A DNA stretch of 64,000 nt, from assembly GCA_963691655.1 (NCBI GenBank), contig OY829327.1:59718079-59782078 (forward strand), read 5' to 3'. Both the position numbers and the translations under genes were made by a program. This document shows positions 1 through 11,530 of the stretch, in pieces. A model generated the notes under the pieces. That model saw nothing but the letters and a program-made list of their open reading frames with translations, was not told the DNA's origin and searched no databases. This DNA is from Toxonevra muliebris. Its lineage: Eukaryota; Arthropoda; Insecta; Diptera; Pallopteridae. Every line of letters starts with the position of its first letter. Position 1 is the stretch's first letter.

Positions 1-867
1 GGCAACATAGATTTAAACCATAACACTTCAAAAAAATAGGCTTGGTTTTTGGTAGAAAGAAGAATATATGTTCGCATAAGCTTTTCAATTTTTACTTGAC
101 ACATCGGTCCCAAATCGTCACCAGAAAACAGTACCCGAAAAAAAAGTTTAGCAACATCCTTTTAAAACTGTTAAAACTCACTGCATTGACAAACAAAATT
201 ATAGGAAATTTCAGGTGTTTCTAATGGTTTGGCTGTATCCTGTATCTCCTCTTAAAAAAACTAATATCTTCAAAACTTACAGTTTTGTCAATTCGGTTTA
301 TATATTGTTTTAAAGATAATAAATTCTAATTTCTTTTAAGACATTTTGATAAAAACCAGAGATGTTTTTTTTTCAAAATCTAAGTAGCCTACGATAAGTT
401 ATTCACAGCAAAAAATTTTCGCTTAGTGTTGGTATGTACTGATGAGAAGTATGCATAATATTCAAATATGGATTCCTAATTTTACTTGAATATCTGAAAT
501 AGAAAATTTAAATTTTCAGAGTATGTCATATTCAAAATAATCAAAATGCACGATTATGCACCGAGGCTAGACTTCTAAAATGTCCCAAGATGTCAAAACA
601 TTAGCATGAGCTGGAAAATGAAATCCGGAGCTTATGAAACTGAAGGAACTATCCGGTGTTAGTGCTGCAATATTTGTCCATTTATTTGTTGCTGCAACAA
701 ATGCATACATATAAGCTCACATCCTTATGCATGTATATATTTAGCGATTCACACGTTTCCTTCTCCATTCCACAATTTTTAGCAAATAAATGCGAATAGT
801 CGACCAATCAAGGAAAGCTAGTTTAGCTACGTCGATTGTGAGCATACAACCATTAGTATACAACCTG
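1..867. other. A/T-rich non-coding stretch
   Basis: No convincing coding sequence, RNA gene or bounded repeat is visible here. The sequence is A/T-rich with short poly-A and poly-T runs. The 660-860 part is slightly less A/T-rich and leads into a promoter-like site. Confidence 0.5.
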
Positions 868-869
868 AG

Positions 870-905
870 TATTTATAGCTGCTTCCGACATCTTGGTTAG
901 CACAA
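870..905 (+). promoter_or_regulatory. Candidate TATA-type core promoter
   Basis: TATTTATAG at 870-878 is followed about 25-30 bases later by TTAGCACAAC, a position where an initiator would sit. Downstream come a CAACAACAACAACAG-type leader, common in fly 5' UTRs, and an ATG at 1011. This is a pattern match only; A/T-rich DNA yields many chance TATA matches. Confidence 0.25.
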
Positions 906-1010
906 CTCTAAGGTGTAAACACTGCGAACTCTATTGGTCAGCACACAAAATTTCCATTTAAGATAAAACAGCAACAACAACAACAGTTGTCGTTATCAGA
1001 AGAGCCACAA

Positions 1011-1229
1011 ATGAGTACGAGGTGTGTTTGTTATCTATTGGTCTGGGGATTCGACAAGCTCCTTCTTAGTTATTTGTTTGCTAAACAAAACCTTCCTTTC
1101 ATTTCCAACTTTCCATCTTTGTCTTTCAAAATGTTCCACATTAAGCAAAGTACTCAGAAGGTTGCTGGTTTTTGGGTAGATGCGAAGAAACTGAGCATTA
1201 ACATTTGCCACAGTCTGTTTCAGGAGTGA
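1011..1229 (+). CDS. Hypothetical short ORF, 72 codons
   Basis: An ATG-started frame follows a CAA-repeat leader and a TATA-like site at 870. The product has an N-terminal hydrophobic patch (CVCYLLVWGFDKLLLSYLF) and then a basic, serine/phenylalanine-rich part; no domain is recognised. The ATG at 1011 is the first in this frame downstream of the putative start site. Upstream in-frame codons lack an ATG. Length is within what chance allows in this DNA, so it may be spurious or the first exon of something larger. Confidence 0.2.
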   Translation: MSTRCVCYLLVWGFDKLLLSYLFAKQNLPFISNFPSLSFKMFHIKQSTQKVAGFWVDAKKLSINICHSLFQE

Positions 1230-2147
1230 GATATCGGAACTGGTCGTGCGGTCAATTGTTCATTTCAAATTCTTACTTGGCGTCAGAAATATGTATATTA
1301 GGGTAGAGTGAAAACATTTTTCTTTTGTTTAGATTTGGTCATTTTTCAAGGTAGCCATTAGCAAATTGAAGTTGATAACGTGGGGGAAATTTTGTTGTTG
1401 TGATTGAATTAAGCACGATAATGTTTTTCAAAGTTGAAACCTTGCCACTCAAACCTAAAACTTTGTTGTGATCGAATCGGAAAAATTTGATTTTTCAAAG
1501 GTGAAACAACCAAATTATCCCAACCTTAAAGTTGACCCAATCCAAAAAGATTTACCTAATTTATTTTGTTTATGCATATGTACAAGTAGTCGGTCAATCA
1601 GTGTCGCAGCCAGGGTTAGCTGCAGCGGCTACGCACCCCCCCTACCACTGAATTTTGTTTTGATTGCATATCTTATTTTTAGCAATAATAACAAAAATGA
1701 AAACTTTTTCTTCACATTTTACATAAGTTAACAAGAAATTTCGCGCTTGGAACCATCTATATCATTGTTTTATTACACAAGGTTTCGAAATATTTTCAAG
1801 CAAATTTTTTGAGAGTGTTTAGTCACTTTATTCCAAATTTTTTTTTTTTTATTATCACAATAACGCTTCTGGACTAAAACTTGAAAAAAGTCAAATACGA
1901 CCAAGTAAGAAAAATTAAAAAAATTCGGGGCGCGTAAAACCACAAATGTTATTTAATATAAGTTCTTCTTTTTCAAAGAAAATATTTAAAACAAAAATAA
2001 AAACTTAAGCAATATAATGTATTTGCCATATTCCAGTTTGTAAATTTATTTTTATCTCAAAATAAATAATTTTTTTCTTTTATATTTTATTGTTTTTCAT
2101 TATTTACTAAAAGTAAAAGAAAAAAATTAAAAAATTGGGAATTATAT
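1230..2147. other. Unassigned A/T-rich stretch
   Basis: No gene is seen. At 1605-1650 there is an isolated G/C-rich patch (CGCAGCCAGGG, then a run of C) resembling the ends of some hAT-type elements, but no partner end or target duplication was found. Confidence 0.4.
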
Positions 2148-2149
2148 TA

Positions 2150-3163
2150 AGGGTCCTCATTTAAACTCGAAGACTGGAAAAACTCAAAAACTTTAGAGTT
2201 TTCGCGCTAGTTTACACGAAGGCACCATTTCACTTACAAGGAAACCAGAGTGCAAATCAGCGGTTTAACAGTTGTGATTAGGGATCCATTGCAGTATTTT
2301 GCGAACAGGGTTGTTATTTCAAAGGCTAAGAAAAAGGCAATGGAAAAAAGAGAGAATTGTATTTAATGAAAATATATATTTATGTCATATATTTAATACT
2401 TTGAACTAAAATTAAAGGGAGAATGTCTTGAGCCTATTGGTAATGTTTCCGTTTGGAAATTCATTGTATTTTCAACATAGGAACATTACATATAAGAATG
2501 TTTTATTTATAAAAATTAAAAAAAAATATATATAAATTTCCATAAATAATTCAATATTAACCCTCGACCAAAATGAGCATTAATGACATTACGAAATAAG
2601 CGAACGTTTGTTTACACTTCTAAACTTATTCTTGATATCGATAATTAAAATAGAAATCGAAAAATGCTAAGTGAATTGTAGATGCGCTCTTACAATTTTA
2701 TTGGTTTCTACACTCCATAACGTTCATTTTGGTCTATGATTTCAGAGCTCTTTAATAAAAAATTCAAATTTTTAATGTAACAAATATTTCTAAAATATAA
2801 TAAAACCAAAATGAACGTTAGTAACATTACGAAATTAGCGGACGTTTGTCTGTTCTCCCAAAAGCATTTTAGATATATATCGACAATTATTATCAGTCCA
2901 AGATAAAAGATTTGTAAAATAAATACGAAATATAAATAAAAGAGAAAATACAAACAGAAATACATGTAGGAGAATGTGTCTGAAGGGTGATGAAAATATT
3001 GCCCTTAAACTAACAGAATTGAGTTGCAATATGTATGATGCGCTAGCCAAATTAATGCTCTTTAGCCATTTAATATTAATTGCCTCGAAAACTTTCGAGA
3101 TGCGCGTAAAAATTTTCCATACAAAATTTGACAGTTCATTTTCGATGCTTAGATGAGGACCCT
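2150..3163. mobile_element. 1.0-kb TIR element, GAGGACCCT ends
   Basis: The ends are AGGGTCCTCAT at 2150 and ATGAGGACCCT ending at 3163, an inverted repeat extending about 16 bases with one mismatch. Each end abuts TA, fitting a TA duplication of Tc1/mariner-superfamily type. The flanks read TTAA on the left and TTAT on the right, so a four-base target cannot be excluded. No transposase is recognisable inside. A second GAGGACCCTTA lies just outside at 3174-3184. Confidence 0.6.
2567..2860. repeat. Internal direct and inverted repeats of the 2.15-kb element
   Basis: A 45-base block starting ACCAAAATGA and containing ACATTACGAAAT and ACGTTTGT occurs at 2567-2612 and again at 2815-2850 in the same orientation, with a few differences. 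Its first 16 bases also occur inverted at 2718-2733 (TAACGTTCATTTTGGT). Such sub-terminal repetition may mark transposase-binding sites, but this is inference. Confidence 0.6.
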
Positions 3164-3165
3164 TA

Positions 3166-4135
3166 TTTTTTCCTGAGGACCCTTAGTTTTTGTTTTTAAA
3201 TATCATATTAAAATGGTGGAAAATATTTGGACCAACTTAGGATATATGTATATGTATTGGTAAATTATATTTGAAAAAAGTAGTTTTGCTGCTTTTTTGG
3301 TTTTGTTGAGTAAAAACCAAATCCAATCAACAAATTCATCCAATTAATTCTTCTTATATGGATTTTATGAGTTATATTTGTACAAAGAAAGGGACCTAGG
3401 AGACAGGGTCCCATTTTTTAACGACTGTAGAGTCCTTACCTTTGACATTTATACATCCTTTGAAACGTTGTATCTCATTAGCTAACTTTCTATCAAAAAC
3501 TTTTTTGTTATTACCAGCAAAAATAAGGCTGGATTGAAAAAATTCGAAGTTTTGACTTTCAAAAAAGTGCCCTCAATTTATTGAAAAAGTTGAAAAATCA
3601 ATTCAAAAACACAATGTAAGACACTTCTTTTTAATATTTCTGTGGTCACAAGGCATAACAGCATAAGTGTATTTTTTTTATTTTACAGGAGAGCACTTCA
3701 AAGGTTCAAATGCTAAGAGTAGTCAAGTCGAGTTGTGCTATTTTGCTTCCTTAATATCTCGTAAACCACTGAACCGATATTCATAAAATTTTGACATAAT
3801 AAGAAATCGAATATGAAGATTTCAATAATGATAATAACTCCAATTCGACAAAACTCGAGTTATGTTGTTGTAGCTTGTGATCACAGATTTATTGCTTTTA
3901 ATTTTTAAAAAACTTTTACAACTTTTTCTGAAGCATCTGAGCTACACTGATAGACATTCTAAAATCATTGAAAGTTTCATCGTAAAATTTTCAAAACTGA
4001 TAAATTCACATTTACAGTCATTAATGTTGATAAAAATTACGTTTAAACAAAAATAAAGGAAGTGTCTATTTTGGGGCTAAAAGAAGTGTCCACCTTCATG
4101 ACGCAATTTTTTAGGTGCAGGTGAAATAATTTTTT
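3166..4135. other. A/T-rich non-coding stretch
   Basis: No gene, RNA or bounded element is recognised; homopolymer-rich sequence. Confidence 0.4.
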
Positions 4136-4309
4136 CGCCGTTGCCCAGTAGTTAGTGTGATGGGTTCAAATCTCGGCACGCTCAAAAACAAATACTTTTT
4201 TACAGAGCACAACCTCTTGGCTGGCCATTCCAAACCGTCAAAAATAAAAATTGCCTATGAAAAAGCTTATCACTTCGCCGTTGCGATTTAGCATACAGTT
4301 TTGAAGATC
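4136..4309 (+). mobile_element. Decayed tRNA-derived SINE
   Basis: CGCCGTTGCCCAGTAGTTAG is followed by GGTTCAAATCT, which matches an RNA polymerase III B-box with mutations. The tail contains TGAAAAAGCTTATC, a CGCCGTTGCGATTTAGC segment and ATACAGTTTTGAAGATC. These match the order of a SINE tail I recall from tephritid genomes (GAAAAAGCTCCTCATAAA, CCGTTCGGAGTCGGC, AAACTGTAGGTC). No target duplication is visible. The family name is not asserted. Confidence 0.5.
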
Positions 4310-4659
4310 AATTCCATTCGTGTACAAATATAACTCACACAACATTAATGGATACGAAAAGCTCGGCCTAGGTCCTCTGTGCCATAATTGGCAATATTAT
4401 CCACATTCATTTGGACTATTACTTTACGGAACATAAACAGAATTGACCTCTTTAAAATTGTTAATTTCGATAAATTTACTTTGAGAGAAGAAATTTCATG
4501 CTGTAAATAAACGCGTGCGACTATCCATTTCGAAGCATAACCAAAAAAATGGCCCCGCGAACAACAACAACGACATAAAGCACTCAGCGTTGCCAACTAA
4601 TGCACGGAAATCATCCTATGGTATCCATTTTAGGGCCCTGTCCACTTTAGGAACCTTTC
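4310..4659. other. Unassigned stretch
   Basis: Short overlapping ORFs on both strands have no recognisable motif. No repeat boundary is seen. Confidence 0.4.
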
Positions 4660-4750
4660 CTCTACAATTTTATTCCGATTTCGAATGGCGAGGTGGAAAG
4701 CTTTTCTTAGGCAATTTTTACTCTTAAAGGTTTGTCAATGCCAGCCCAGA
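4660..4750 (-). repeat. SINE-tail-like dispersed repeat, copy 1
   Basis: TCTACAATTTTATTCCG, CGAATGGCGAGG and CTTTTCTTAGGCAATTTTT recur with substitutions at 48000-48090 in the same order and spacing. They resemble, in reverse complement, a SINE tail common in tephritids. Two independent copies in one window support a dispersed family. Confidence 0.55.
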
Positions 4751-5629
4751 AGTGATGACGTGTGGACAAATTTTATTTTAAAATTTTTAACTGTGCTGAG
4801 TATGGAACTTAGGCACCTTCCGTATAAAATACTGCAATAGCAATCCAGCACAGTGACCTCTATGCCAATGACTAAATCAAAATGTTTGAAGTAAATAGTA
4901 CTGCGGTTCATGTACTGCCAAATGAGTGCATCTGACCCTATATTAAACCTACAAATTAATATGTTTAATCCTGAACATGTTTAGATTTTTATTTAAGTTC
5001 ATCAGTCCTTAGCATTGTAAGAAAATTTCCTTTAAGAAGAAACTATTATATCGTAAGTTCTTTAATGCACCCATCTTGCCATTTTTTGAATCTTTTTACT
5101 TGCGTGACGTCTGACCGCTTGTGATGCTGCCCACGCGACAATATAGCAGTAGCAGTCCACTGTCAAGCGTCTTTCAATTTTTTCGACATTTTCTGACATC
5201 GACAGAAGTTCACACACACATACCACCTGCATGTGGGTAATTCCAGCGTTACGGACCTTACGTTCAAAGATATTTATAAGTTAGTTTTAAATGAAATTGT
5301 TTGAGTAGTAGATTGTACGAGATTAATTTAAGAATGGAATTAACCGAGAGATAAAAAAAAGAGTAAATAATAATAAAGTTAAATCTCATCAAAATTTGCC
5401 TTAAAATTTCACACCTTTGTTTTTGGACGCTCTAAATTTATTTGAAGTAAAACATAGTACTACAGTAAAAAATAACTTTACATGAGACAAAGTGAAGACT
5501 GTAGGCCTGGTGGAACTTTTTGTAGCTCCGATATTGTTTATTAATTGATATCTAATTTGTATTATAAGATTAATAGAGTAAAAATACGCATTGGAATTTT
5601 TGGGGACTTTGTTGATTCGATTTAATGTT
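4751..5629. other. Non-coding stretch
   Basis: No gene is supported. A minus-strand frame (about 5401-5763) overlaps simple-sequence DNA and has no motif. Confidence 0.4.
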
Positions 5630-6275
5630 GTCTCTTTCTGGATATACCCATGCGCATATATATGTATATGTGTGTAGATATGTGCATGTATACAAGTACG
5701 AGCATGTCCTAGTAAGAGCAAGGATATATGCTTTAGCGCTGTCCTTTGCTGGTAGGCATCCAATTTTCGTCCCCTTGATGGCGTTCCTTTTTTCGCCTTA
5801 TTTGCTTTCTATTCTTCATTCTTAAATTTTTTTTGTTTTGACATGAACGACATGTTGGACGACGGTTGATGTATTCAATGTTATAAGTCTACGTACATAC
5901 ATACACATTGTGTTCTATTCAGGCAACTCGTATGTGCGCATGTATGTATGTATATGTTTGTATGCCTGTAAGTGGCATATAAGTACCTATGTATGTGCAT
6001 ATGTACGTATGTACATATGTAGTGTTCGTATGTATGTATCAGTTGAATTCCAATTTTCTTTACAATCTACGGCAGCACCACTCAAATGTCCAGCAGCCGT
6101 CAAACGAAGTTTGCTACCCATTTTTCAAAATCGCGTTGCTACAACAACAGTAACAGCTATTGCCAACTCTAATACCCCCACTATTTCCTTAGCGAGTACA
6201 TGTATGTATGGGTGTAAGTATTATATGTATGTATGTATATGTGCATGATACATACATACATATGTGTATGTTAAC
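5630..6275. repeat. ATGTA-type microsatellite block
   Basis: Dense interrupted runs of ATGT/TACA and ATATGTATGT occur at 5640-5710, 5890-6045 and 6200-6270. Cysteine- and tyrosine-rich frames across it are products of the simple repeat. This type of interrupted tetranucleotide run is typical of fly intergenic DNA. Confidence 0.8.
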
Positions 6276-7359
6276 CTCATAACCATTCTTCATCTTACTT
6301 TAAAGTAACAAGAAAAACGACAGAACAGAAACGCGTCTGACTCCAACCATTTTTGGATCTTTTCATGTTTTTTTTTGTGCATTAGTCCATTAGAGGCATT
6401 TTAGCCTACAGCTACCCTTTCTACTTTCTTTCATGACATAATATTGTATCTGGAAATAAGGTTTTTTGTAGTCGTTTTGTGCCTCTGAAAAGACCAAATT
6501 GAACTGAGGAGAAATTTGAATTGAATCCGATTTGAATTTCTTTAAAATTTGTACTAGATTTCGGTATAAACTTTAAGAAACAGAAATATCCATTGCATCT
6601 ATTTATGAGTGCTGACATTGGTAATTAGTTGATTGTAAGGCAAAACCGCCAGAAATTTAGTCCCAGAGATTTTATAAAACAACAGACAACACCGTCCAAA
6701 ACCTTCGCGTGTAGACCTTCAAGAGCCGTACGACTGAACATTATCTGAACATGTATCAGGTTATTCATAAATAACAGGTTATACATTTCCTGAAATTCTA
6801 CAACGGGGTACAATTTTACACAAATATTTCAAGAATATCAGTGCTGAAAAGTAGTCGTTTGAAAACATAAAAGCCATAGAAAACACGCTATGTTATTCAT
6901 AATTAACTAATGAATTTTCTGTTATGTGGGAAGTTGATAAATCCTTTGGATAAACACTCTTTTTTACTTTTAATTACACAGTCTCCAAAATACAAAATGA
7001 GGGAAGAAACCAATACAATGTGATAAGATAAAAAGTACCATAAATCGTTGGCATTTTTTTAATTAGATCCATATTAACCCTTTCCGTACTTTTAATTGAA
7101 AATCAACCTAAAAAATTTGGTATATGGGGTAATTTTAGAGTGAGAAATACGATTATGAAAAATAAATTTATATATGCTGGCCTGTAATTGGACAAGTGCC
7201 CGCAATTTAATTAAAAAAAAAATCTAAAATGAGTCCTTTCTGCACTCGTCACATGATGTGATAACCTATTTTCCCTGCAAGACAGGGCTAATAGAAACTG
7301 CAATAGTCTTGTCAAAAGTATCCAAGATGCCGTTTATTTCAGTATCTCCGCTGCGTCCG
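6276..7359. other. Non-coding stretch with one solo TTAACCCTTT end
   Basis: No gene is supported. TTAACCCTTTCCG at 7074 has the form of a piggyBac-type end (TTAA plus CCCTTT), but no matching opposite end lies nearby. Confidence 0.4.
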
Positions 7360-7536
7360 CTATGAAAAGACAATCATTTCTTGCAAGCAATTTACAGCAT
7401 TTGCCACATAATTCATACATATTGGATGGTCAGAGAAACAGAATAAATAGGCAGAGACAGTCGGAGTCTTAATAGCAGCCAGCAACGGGAGCGCCAAAAA
7501 CGGCAGCAGCGCCAAAAGCAGCGCCAAACAATGCAT
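7360..7536 (-). CDS. Hypothetical short hydrophobic peptide ORF, 58 codons
   Basis: From the ATG at 7536 the frame starts with CLALLLALLPFLALPLLAA, which looks like a signal peptide, then a cysteine-containing C-terminal half. The hydrophobic run is encoded by an imperfect GGCGCTGCT/TTTTGGCGCT repeat, which could create such a stretch by chance. There is no homologue I recognise. The local base composition is clearly more G/C-rich than the neighbourhood. Confidence 0.2.
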   Translation of the reverse strand: MHCLALLLALLPFLALPLLAAIKTPTVSAYLFCFSDHPICMNYVANAVNCLQEMIVFS

Positions 7537-8379
7537 GTACTGAGTAGCGGAAGAAGCTACCGCGAGCAAAAAGTTGAGTTAAAAATAATTAACATAAACG
7601 ATTGTTAATTAAAATAATAAGTTAATAAGTTATAATGTTAATAGAATCACTACGATTTGGACAAAATCGAACAAAAGAAAATATTTGTGCAAGAGCAGAA
7701 TTTAGATGTTGAGAAACACGTCTGATTGATTTGACAATTTACTGTATACATCCTTATACACTTTCTATTCTACTGGGCTAATTTTGAAAGTTTAACATAT
7801 CCCCTTGTGAATAAATAAGGTGACTATTGACTTCCTATAAGTTTTCTACAGTTTCGTACACCTCTTCCCTCATTGGTATCCCGAGATTTTAAATTAATAT
7901 TGACAAAGATGCTTAAAAGCTTGCATTTGCAATGATGCAAGACCATTTGCACCGAATCGTGAATAGGGCTTATGTAATTAACTATATGGCCAGTCATATT
8001 CCTTATTGCTATTCGCATGTTGTAATCCCAACTGTATGCTAAGGCTTCCCGTATGTCTTTGGTCTGAAACATTTGTATCACACATTTCATCGTTCAGATT
8101 TTAAAACTTACTTTTAAAAATCTATTAAACTTATTCTTGCACAAAATTCTTTTTAATAAGGAGCCATTATATTTGTTCGAAAATTCCGCATTCAAGCCGT
8201 CTCCATCAGTTGACCCCCCTAAAACATGTGATAAAGAATTAACGCTATGTAATTCTCTATCTATTCGATACGGCACTGGAACTCTCTTCCCATCACTATT
8301 CAGCTTATTACTAATGCAGCACGTTTCATAAAAAAGTTTTTATTGTACGCAACGAAATGTAATAGCTAAAGAAATTGTA
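7537..8379. other. Non-coding stretch containing a short dispersed repeat
   Basis: No gene is supported. About 45 bases at 7920-7965 (GCAATGATGCAAGACCATTT, then ATCGTGAATA) recur near 57775-57820, so this is part of a dispersed repeat. Confidence 0.4.
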
Positions 8380-9385
8380 TCGGAGGGATAGTATCGATAC
8401 TATACTCATTTGAAGTATCGGCCGAAAAGAATCGGGTACTCAAAAGCTAAAGTATAGGGTATCGATACCTAATATAGAAAACAACCATACCATGAGCTTA
8501 AAAAATTTGCTAATTATGTGTAAATTTTTGTTTACATAATTAAATAATGAATTCATATACCTATGTATATAAAAAATATATAAAAAATGCAGATATTTAT
8601 TTCTGTTCAACAATTTATAGTATATATTTTTAAATACAAATAAAAATATGCTATATTCAAAACAGTATAAGTTGTACTGTTTAATTTTGATTGCATTTGC
8701 ATGTTTTAGTACTAATTTTTGCACTGGAAATTTTGAAAAGTATCGAATTTCGATACCAGCATCTATGTACTCAATGAGTACAAGTACTCATAATAAAAGT
8801 ATCGAGTAAATACATTTATAAATTTTTCCCAAAAGTAATCACTTTATAATATTTCTATGTATACTGACTTTAAAATTGCATTTAGATAATTTAAAAATAT
8901 TGTATTTCACCTGACTTCAAGGTGAACAGACATACTTTTTTGAAAGGAGGTTTTGAAAATTAACAAAAAATAGTAAAATTAATTATTTTGCATTAAAATG
9001 AGAAATCCTCTTAGTTATATTTATTTTTATATATTTTTCAAAGGCTACAACTGCAAAAAGGCTACTTTTGCAAAAAAATTTATGGAGAAATAGGCAAAAT
9101 TCAACAAAAACGCATATTTTCTGTTTTTAACTTATAATAACTTCTATAATACTGTGTTAAATAAATTTGATCTCAGGGAAATATTTTTAAATTTGTTTAC
9201 ACCTGGTCACCTTATTTTCTTGGGGTAAGCCAAAAACTGCTATAACCTCTAAATTTCAGAAACAATTTATTATTTATTTTTTTAAGTACTAAAAATTCTT
9301 ATTGAAGACATGGAATTTGCGTTTTGAAAATTTTACAAATTAGGTTAAAGTATCGAGTACTACTACCATTTCCCTAGTGATAGCA
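8380..9385. repeat. TATCGATAC-rich repeat unit, probable decayed TIR element
   Basis: GTATCGAT/ATCGATAC-type motifs cluster at 8380-8470 (AGGGATAGTATCGATACT), 8740-8815 and 9350-9375 (AGTATCGAGTACTACTACC). Read inward from the right, AGGGAAATGGTAGTAGTAC followed by TCGATACT resembles the left end AGGGATAGTA then TCGATACT. No target duplication was found and the interior has no motif, so boundaries are uncertain. Confidence 0.35.
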
Positions 9386-9744
9386 GGGTCAATAATAGTT
9401 ATAGGTAGGGGAAGGCTTGCAGGTTGCCACCCCCTAGCTTTTTTATTCTTAGCTTGTCAATGGAAGACCATCCCCCCTGTCCAAAATTGGTTAAGGTATT
9501 TCATGCAAGCTTAGGCTTAAATGAAAGCTTATTATCTATAGTTTTGAATGCAACAAGGCCTTTTTTGATTTGGCATGATGGCGGACCAATATGGCGTCTT
9601 CAAGTCTACCACCTTACCTTCAAATAATAGTTTTATCAAGCGTACGTTTACCTAAGTCATCATAAAAGAATAGATAAAGCCTTTTTCATATATTTTTTAT
9701 TTATTACATTTTATTTTATGGAATCTACCGAATCAGAAATATCT
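9386..9744. other. Unassigned stretch
   Basis: No gene or bounded repeat is recognised. Confidence 0.4.
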
Positions 9745-9933
9745 CTATAACATTATAGAGATTATAAAATCACGGTAGGCACGGCGGAACGGCTCATTGT
9801 CTGAATAATTGGTCTTACAAATAGATAACATGATAGGGATATAGTATCGAGTAGTACGAGTCGGAACGTTCAAGTTAATGTTCCTCAGCAGAGATGGAGA
9901 ACAGTGCCAGATAACAATTTTGCAATAAAACAC
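9745..9933 (-). pseudogene. Non-LTR retrotransposon C-terminal tail (CR1/Jockey-like)
   Basis: The minus frame contains LRNINLNVPTRTTRYY followed by CKTNYSDNEPFRRAYRDF. This matches the conserved end of CR1/Jockey-type reverse transcriptases, where R-T-N-Y-G-x-x-x-P-x-x-R precedes the stop. In the family this segment follows the thumb and closes ORF2. Only about 60 codons remain; nothing upstream on the minus strand continues the reading. It is a 5'-truncated or deleted copy. Recognition rests on one motif, so moderate confidence. Confidence 0.5.
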
Positions 9934-10191
9934 ACGTTGCTCATAATTCTTCCAGTAAATTTTTACTGATTACTGAAAAAAATGCAGTCTCACCAGAGGA
10001 TATAAATCGTTTAAGTACCCAATAAATATTTTTAGTTCGAAGTTTTGGCATAGCTTATCTTCTTTTTCTCTGTTAAAAAGAAAAAGAACATATTACAAAA
10101 TCATCACCTCATAACTGTAAATCATCTCCTCATTATATGAAGAAGCAGAGAGAAATCATACGATGCACTAAAAAAAACATTGAATTAGCAC

Positions 10192-10415
10192 CAAGGTCGT
10201 ATTTAGGGAGGATATTTTGGGGTTCTGACCCCACCCCCTTCCCCTTCCTACAACCAGAAATGTGAAAACTTTTTTTTAATTTTTGATATTGATTGCCAGT
10301 GGATGGGTAAAAAAAATAAAATCAATTGAACGATTTTTAAATATTTTTTACTTTGAATGAAAATCCCTCCCCCCCCCCTCCCCCCCCCCGAAAAAAAATC
10401 CTGGCTACGGCCTTG
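10192..10415. mobile_element. Short MITE, CAAGGYCGTA ends with C-tracts
   Basis: The left end CAAGGTCGTATTTAGG and the right end, read inward as CAAGGCCGTAGCCAGG, form a TIR of about 16 bases with four mismatches. The 224-bp interior carries long C runs. The next 8 bases on each side share only their last four (GCAC), so a target duplication is not proven. It resembles the ends of the 50.27-kb hAT-type element, suggesting the same broad family. Confidence 0.5.
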
Positions 10416-10646
10416 CCCTGCACATTTGTGTCGTTGTTTGTAACACCTACAAGGAGTCCAGATACATCATACGTTATTTTTACATAAATGTTCAGCAACT
10501 TTAGGTGAATCGATTTACCCATGTCCGTCCGCCTGCCGAATCTAATAAGTGTACTTTAAATGTGGAAGAACGAATAATTTGCCAAAAAGTTGCAGGGTAT
10601 CAAATAGTCAGGGGTTCACTTGACTTCAGCTCTTTTTTCTGTGATA

Positions 10647-11014
10647 CAGTAGGCGCTCGATATTCTTAAGTTCAGAAATCTTAATTGTCCAGAACTTGTA
10701 TGTAAAATCTTAAGATTAGACTTCAATTTTCTGAAATTAATTTTTTTTGTATGCAACTTCATAAAATCTTAAGATTTGACTAAGTTTTCTGAGTAGGTTT
10801 GGAATTAATTTTTGTACGACTATTTTTCTTGCTTTCAGTGCTTTTAGCTAATAAAATGCTACTGTGTACAATATATGTATTTCTAAAATGTTTTACGTCT
10901 ACAATTTTTTACAACGAAGCTTAGCTTAGAAAAATAATTAACAAATTCTTGAAACAAATTTATTTTAAAAACCGTCCAGAAATCTTAAGAATTCAGAATT
11001 CCGAGCGTCCGCTG
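10647..11014. mobile_element. Pogo/Tigger-type MITE, 368 bp
   Basis: The element starts CAGTAGGCGCTCGATATTCT and ends with the complement of CAGCGGACGCTCGGAATTCT. Each end is flanked by TA (10645-10646 and 11015-11016). CAGTAG..CTCGATATTCT is the recognised form of pogo/Tigger termini in the Tc1/mariner superfamily, which duplicate TA. The interior has further ATCTTAAG motifs but no transposase frame, so it depends on an enzyme encoded elsewhere. Confidence 0.8.
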
Positions 11015-11530
11015 TATTTGCCATGTGTGTTTGATCAACGTTTTTATACTTAAAAAGGCATGTCCATTGCTCGGAAAATTATCTCCACGAGACACAACGA
11101 CAAATTGCCGAAAAATCATCCGACAATTAAAAACTTTTTTTTTAAATACAATGCCCCATTACCCTCATCTGCACCTGTAGAACGGTTGCTTTAATTCGCT
11201 GGGATTGTGAATCGTTCCAGAAGTCAAAAACTCAACGATGCAATTTTCGAAATGCTTGTGTTAAGAAAAGCTAATAGCGTATAACAAATATACAATAAAT
11301 GTTGGAAAGAAATGAAATTATTCTTTTTTTTTAAAATGATTTATTCAATGCACTAAATTTTTGACTACCAGTAAGTATTTTCAGTACTCAGTAAAAATTT
11401 ACTGATTACTGCAATTTTTTTCAGTATCTAATCGGTAAAAATTTACTGGTAATGCATTTTAAATTTCATTATCAGTAAAAATTTACTGATTACTGCTATT
11501 ATTAATGCACTTAATATTTACTGCTGTGTG

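Larger units (their letters stand above)
9951..11530. repeat. CAGTAAAAATTTACTG palindrome clusters framing other insertions
   Basis: The palindrome-based string CAGTAAATTTTTACTGATTA lies at about 9954, and CAGTAAAAATTTACTGATTA occurs twice between 11390 and 11500, with related partial copies nearby. The two clusters may be the sub-terminal regions of one older element into which the 10.19-kb and 10.65-kb MITEs inserted. Terminal sequences and target duplication were not identified. Confidence 0.4.

Noticed and set aside
1605..1650. hAT-type terminus CAGTGTCGCAGCCAGGG
   Set aside because: No opposite end or 8-bp duplication was found.
5910..6248. 112-codon ORF rich in C, Y and M
   Set aside because: It runs through ATGT microsatellite, which produces such repeats in any frame.
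7074..7090. PiggyBac element start
   Set aside because: A single TTAACCCTTT without a partner end is common by chance.
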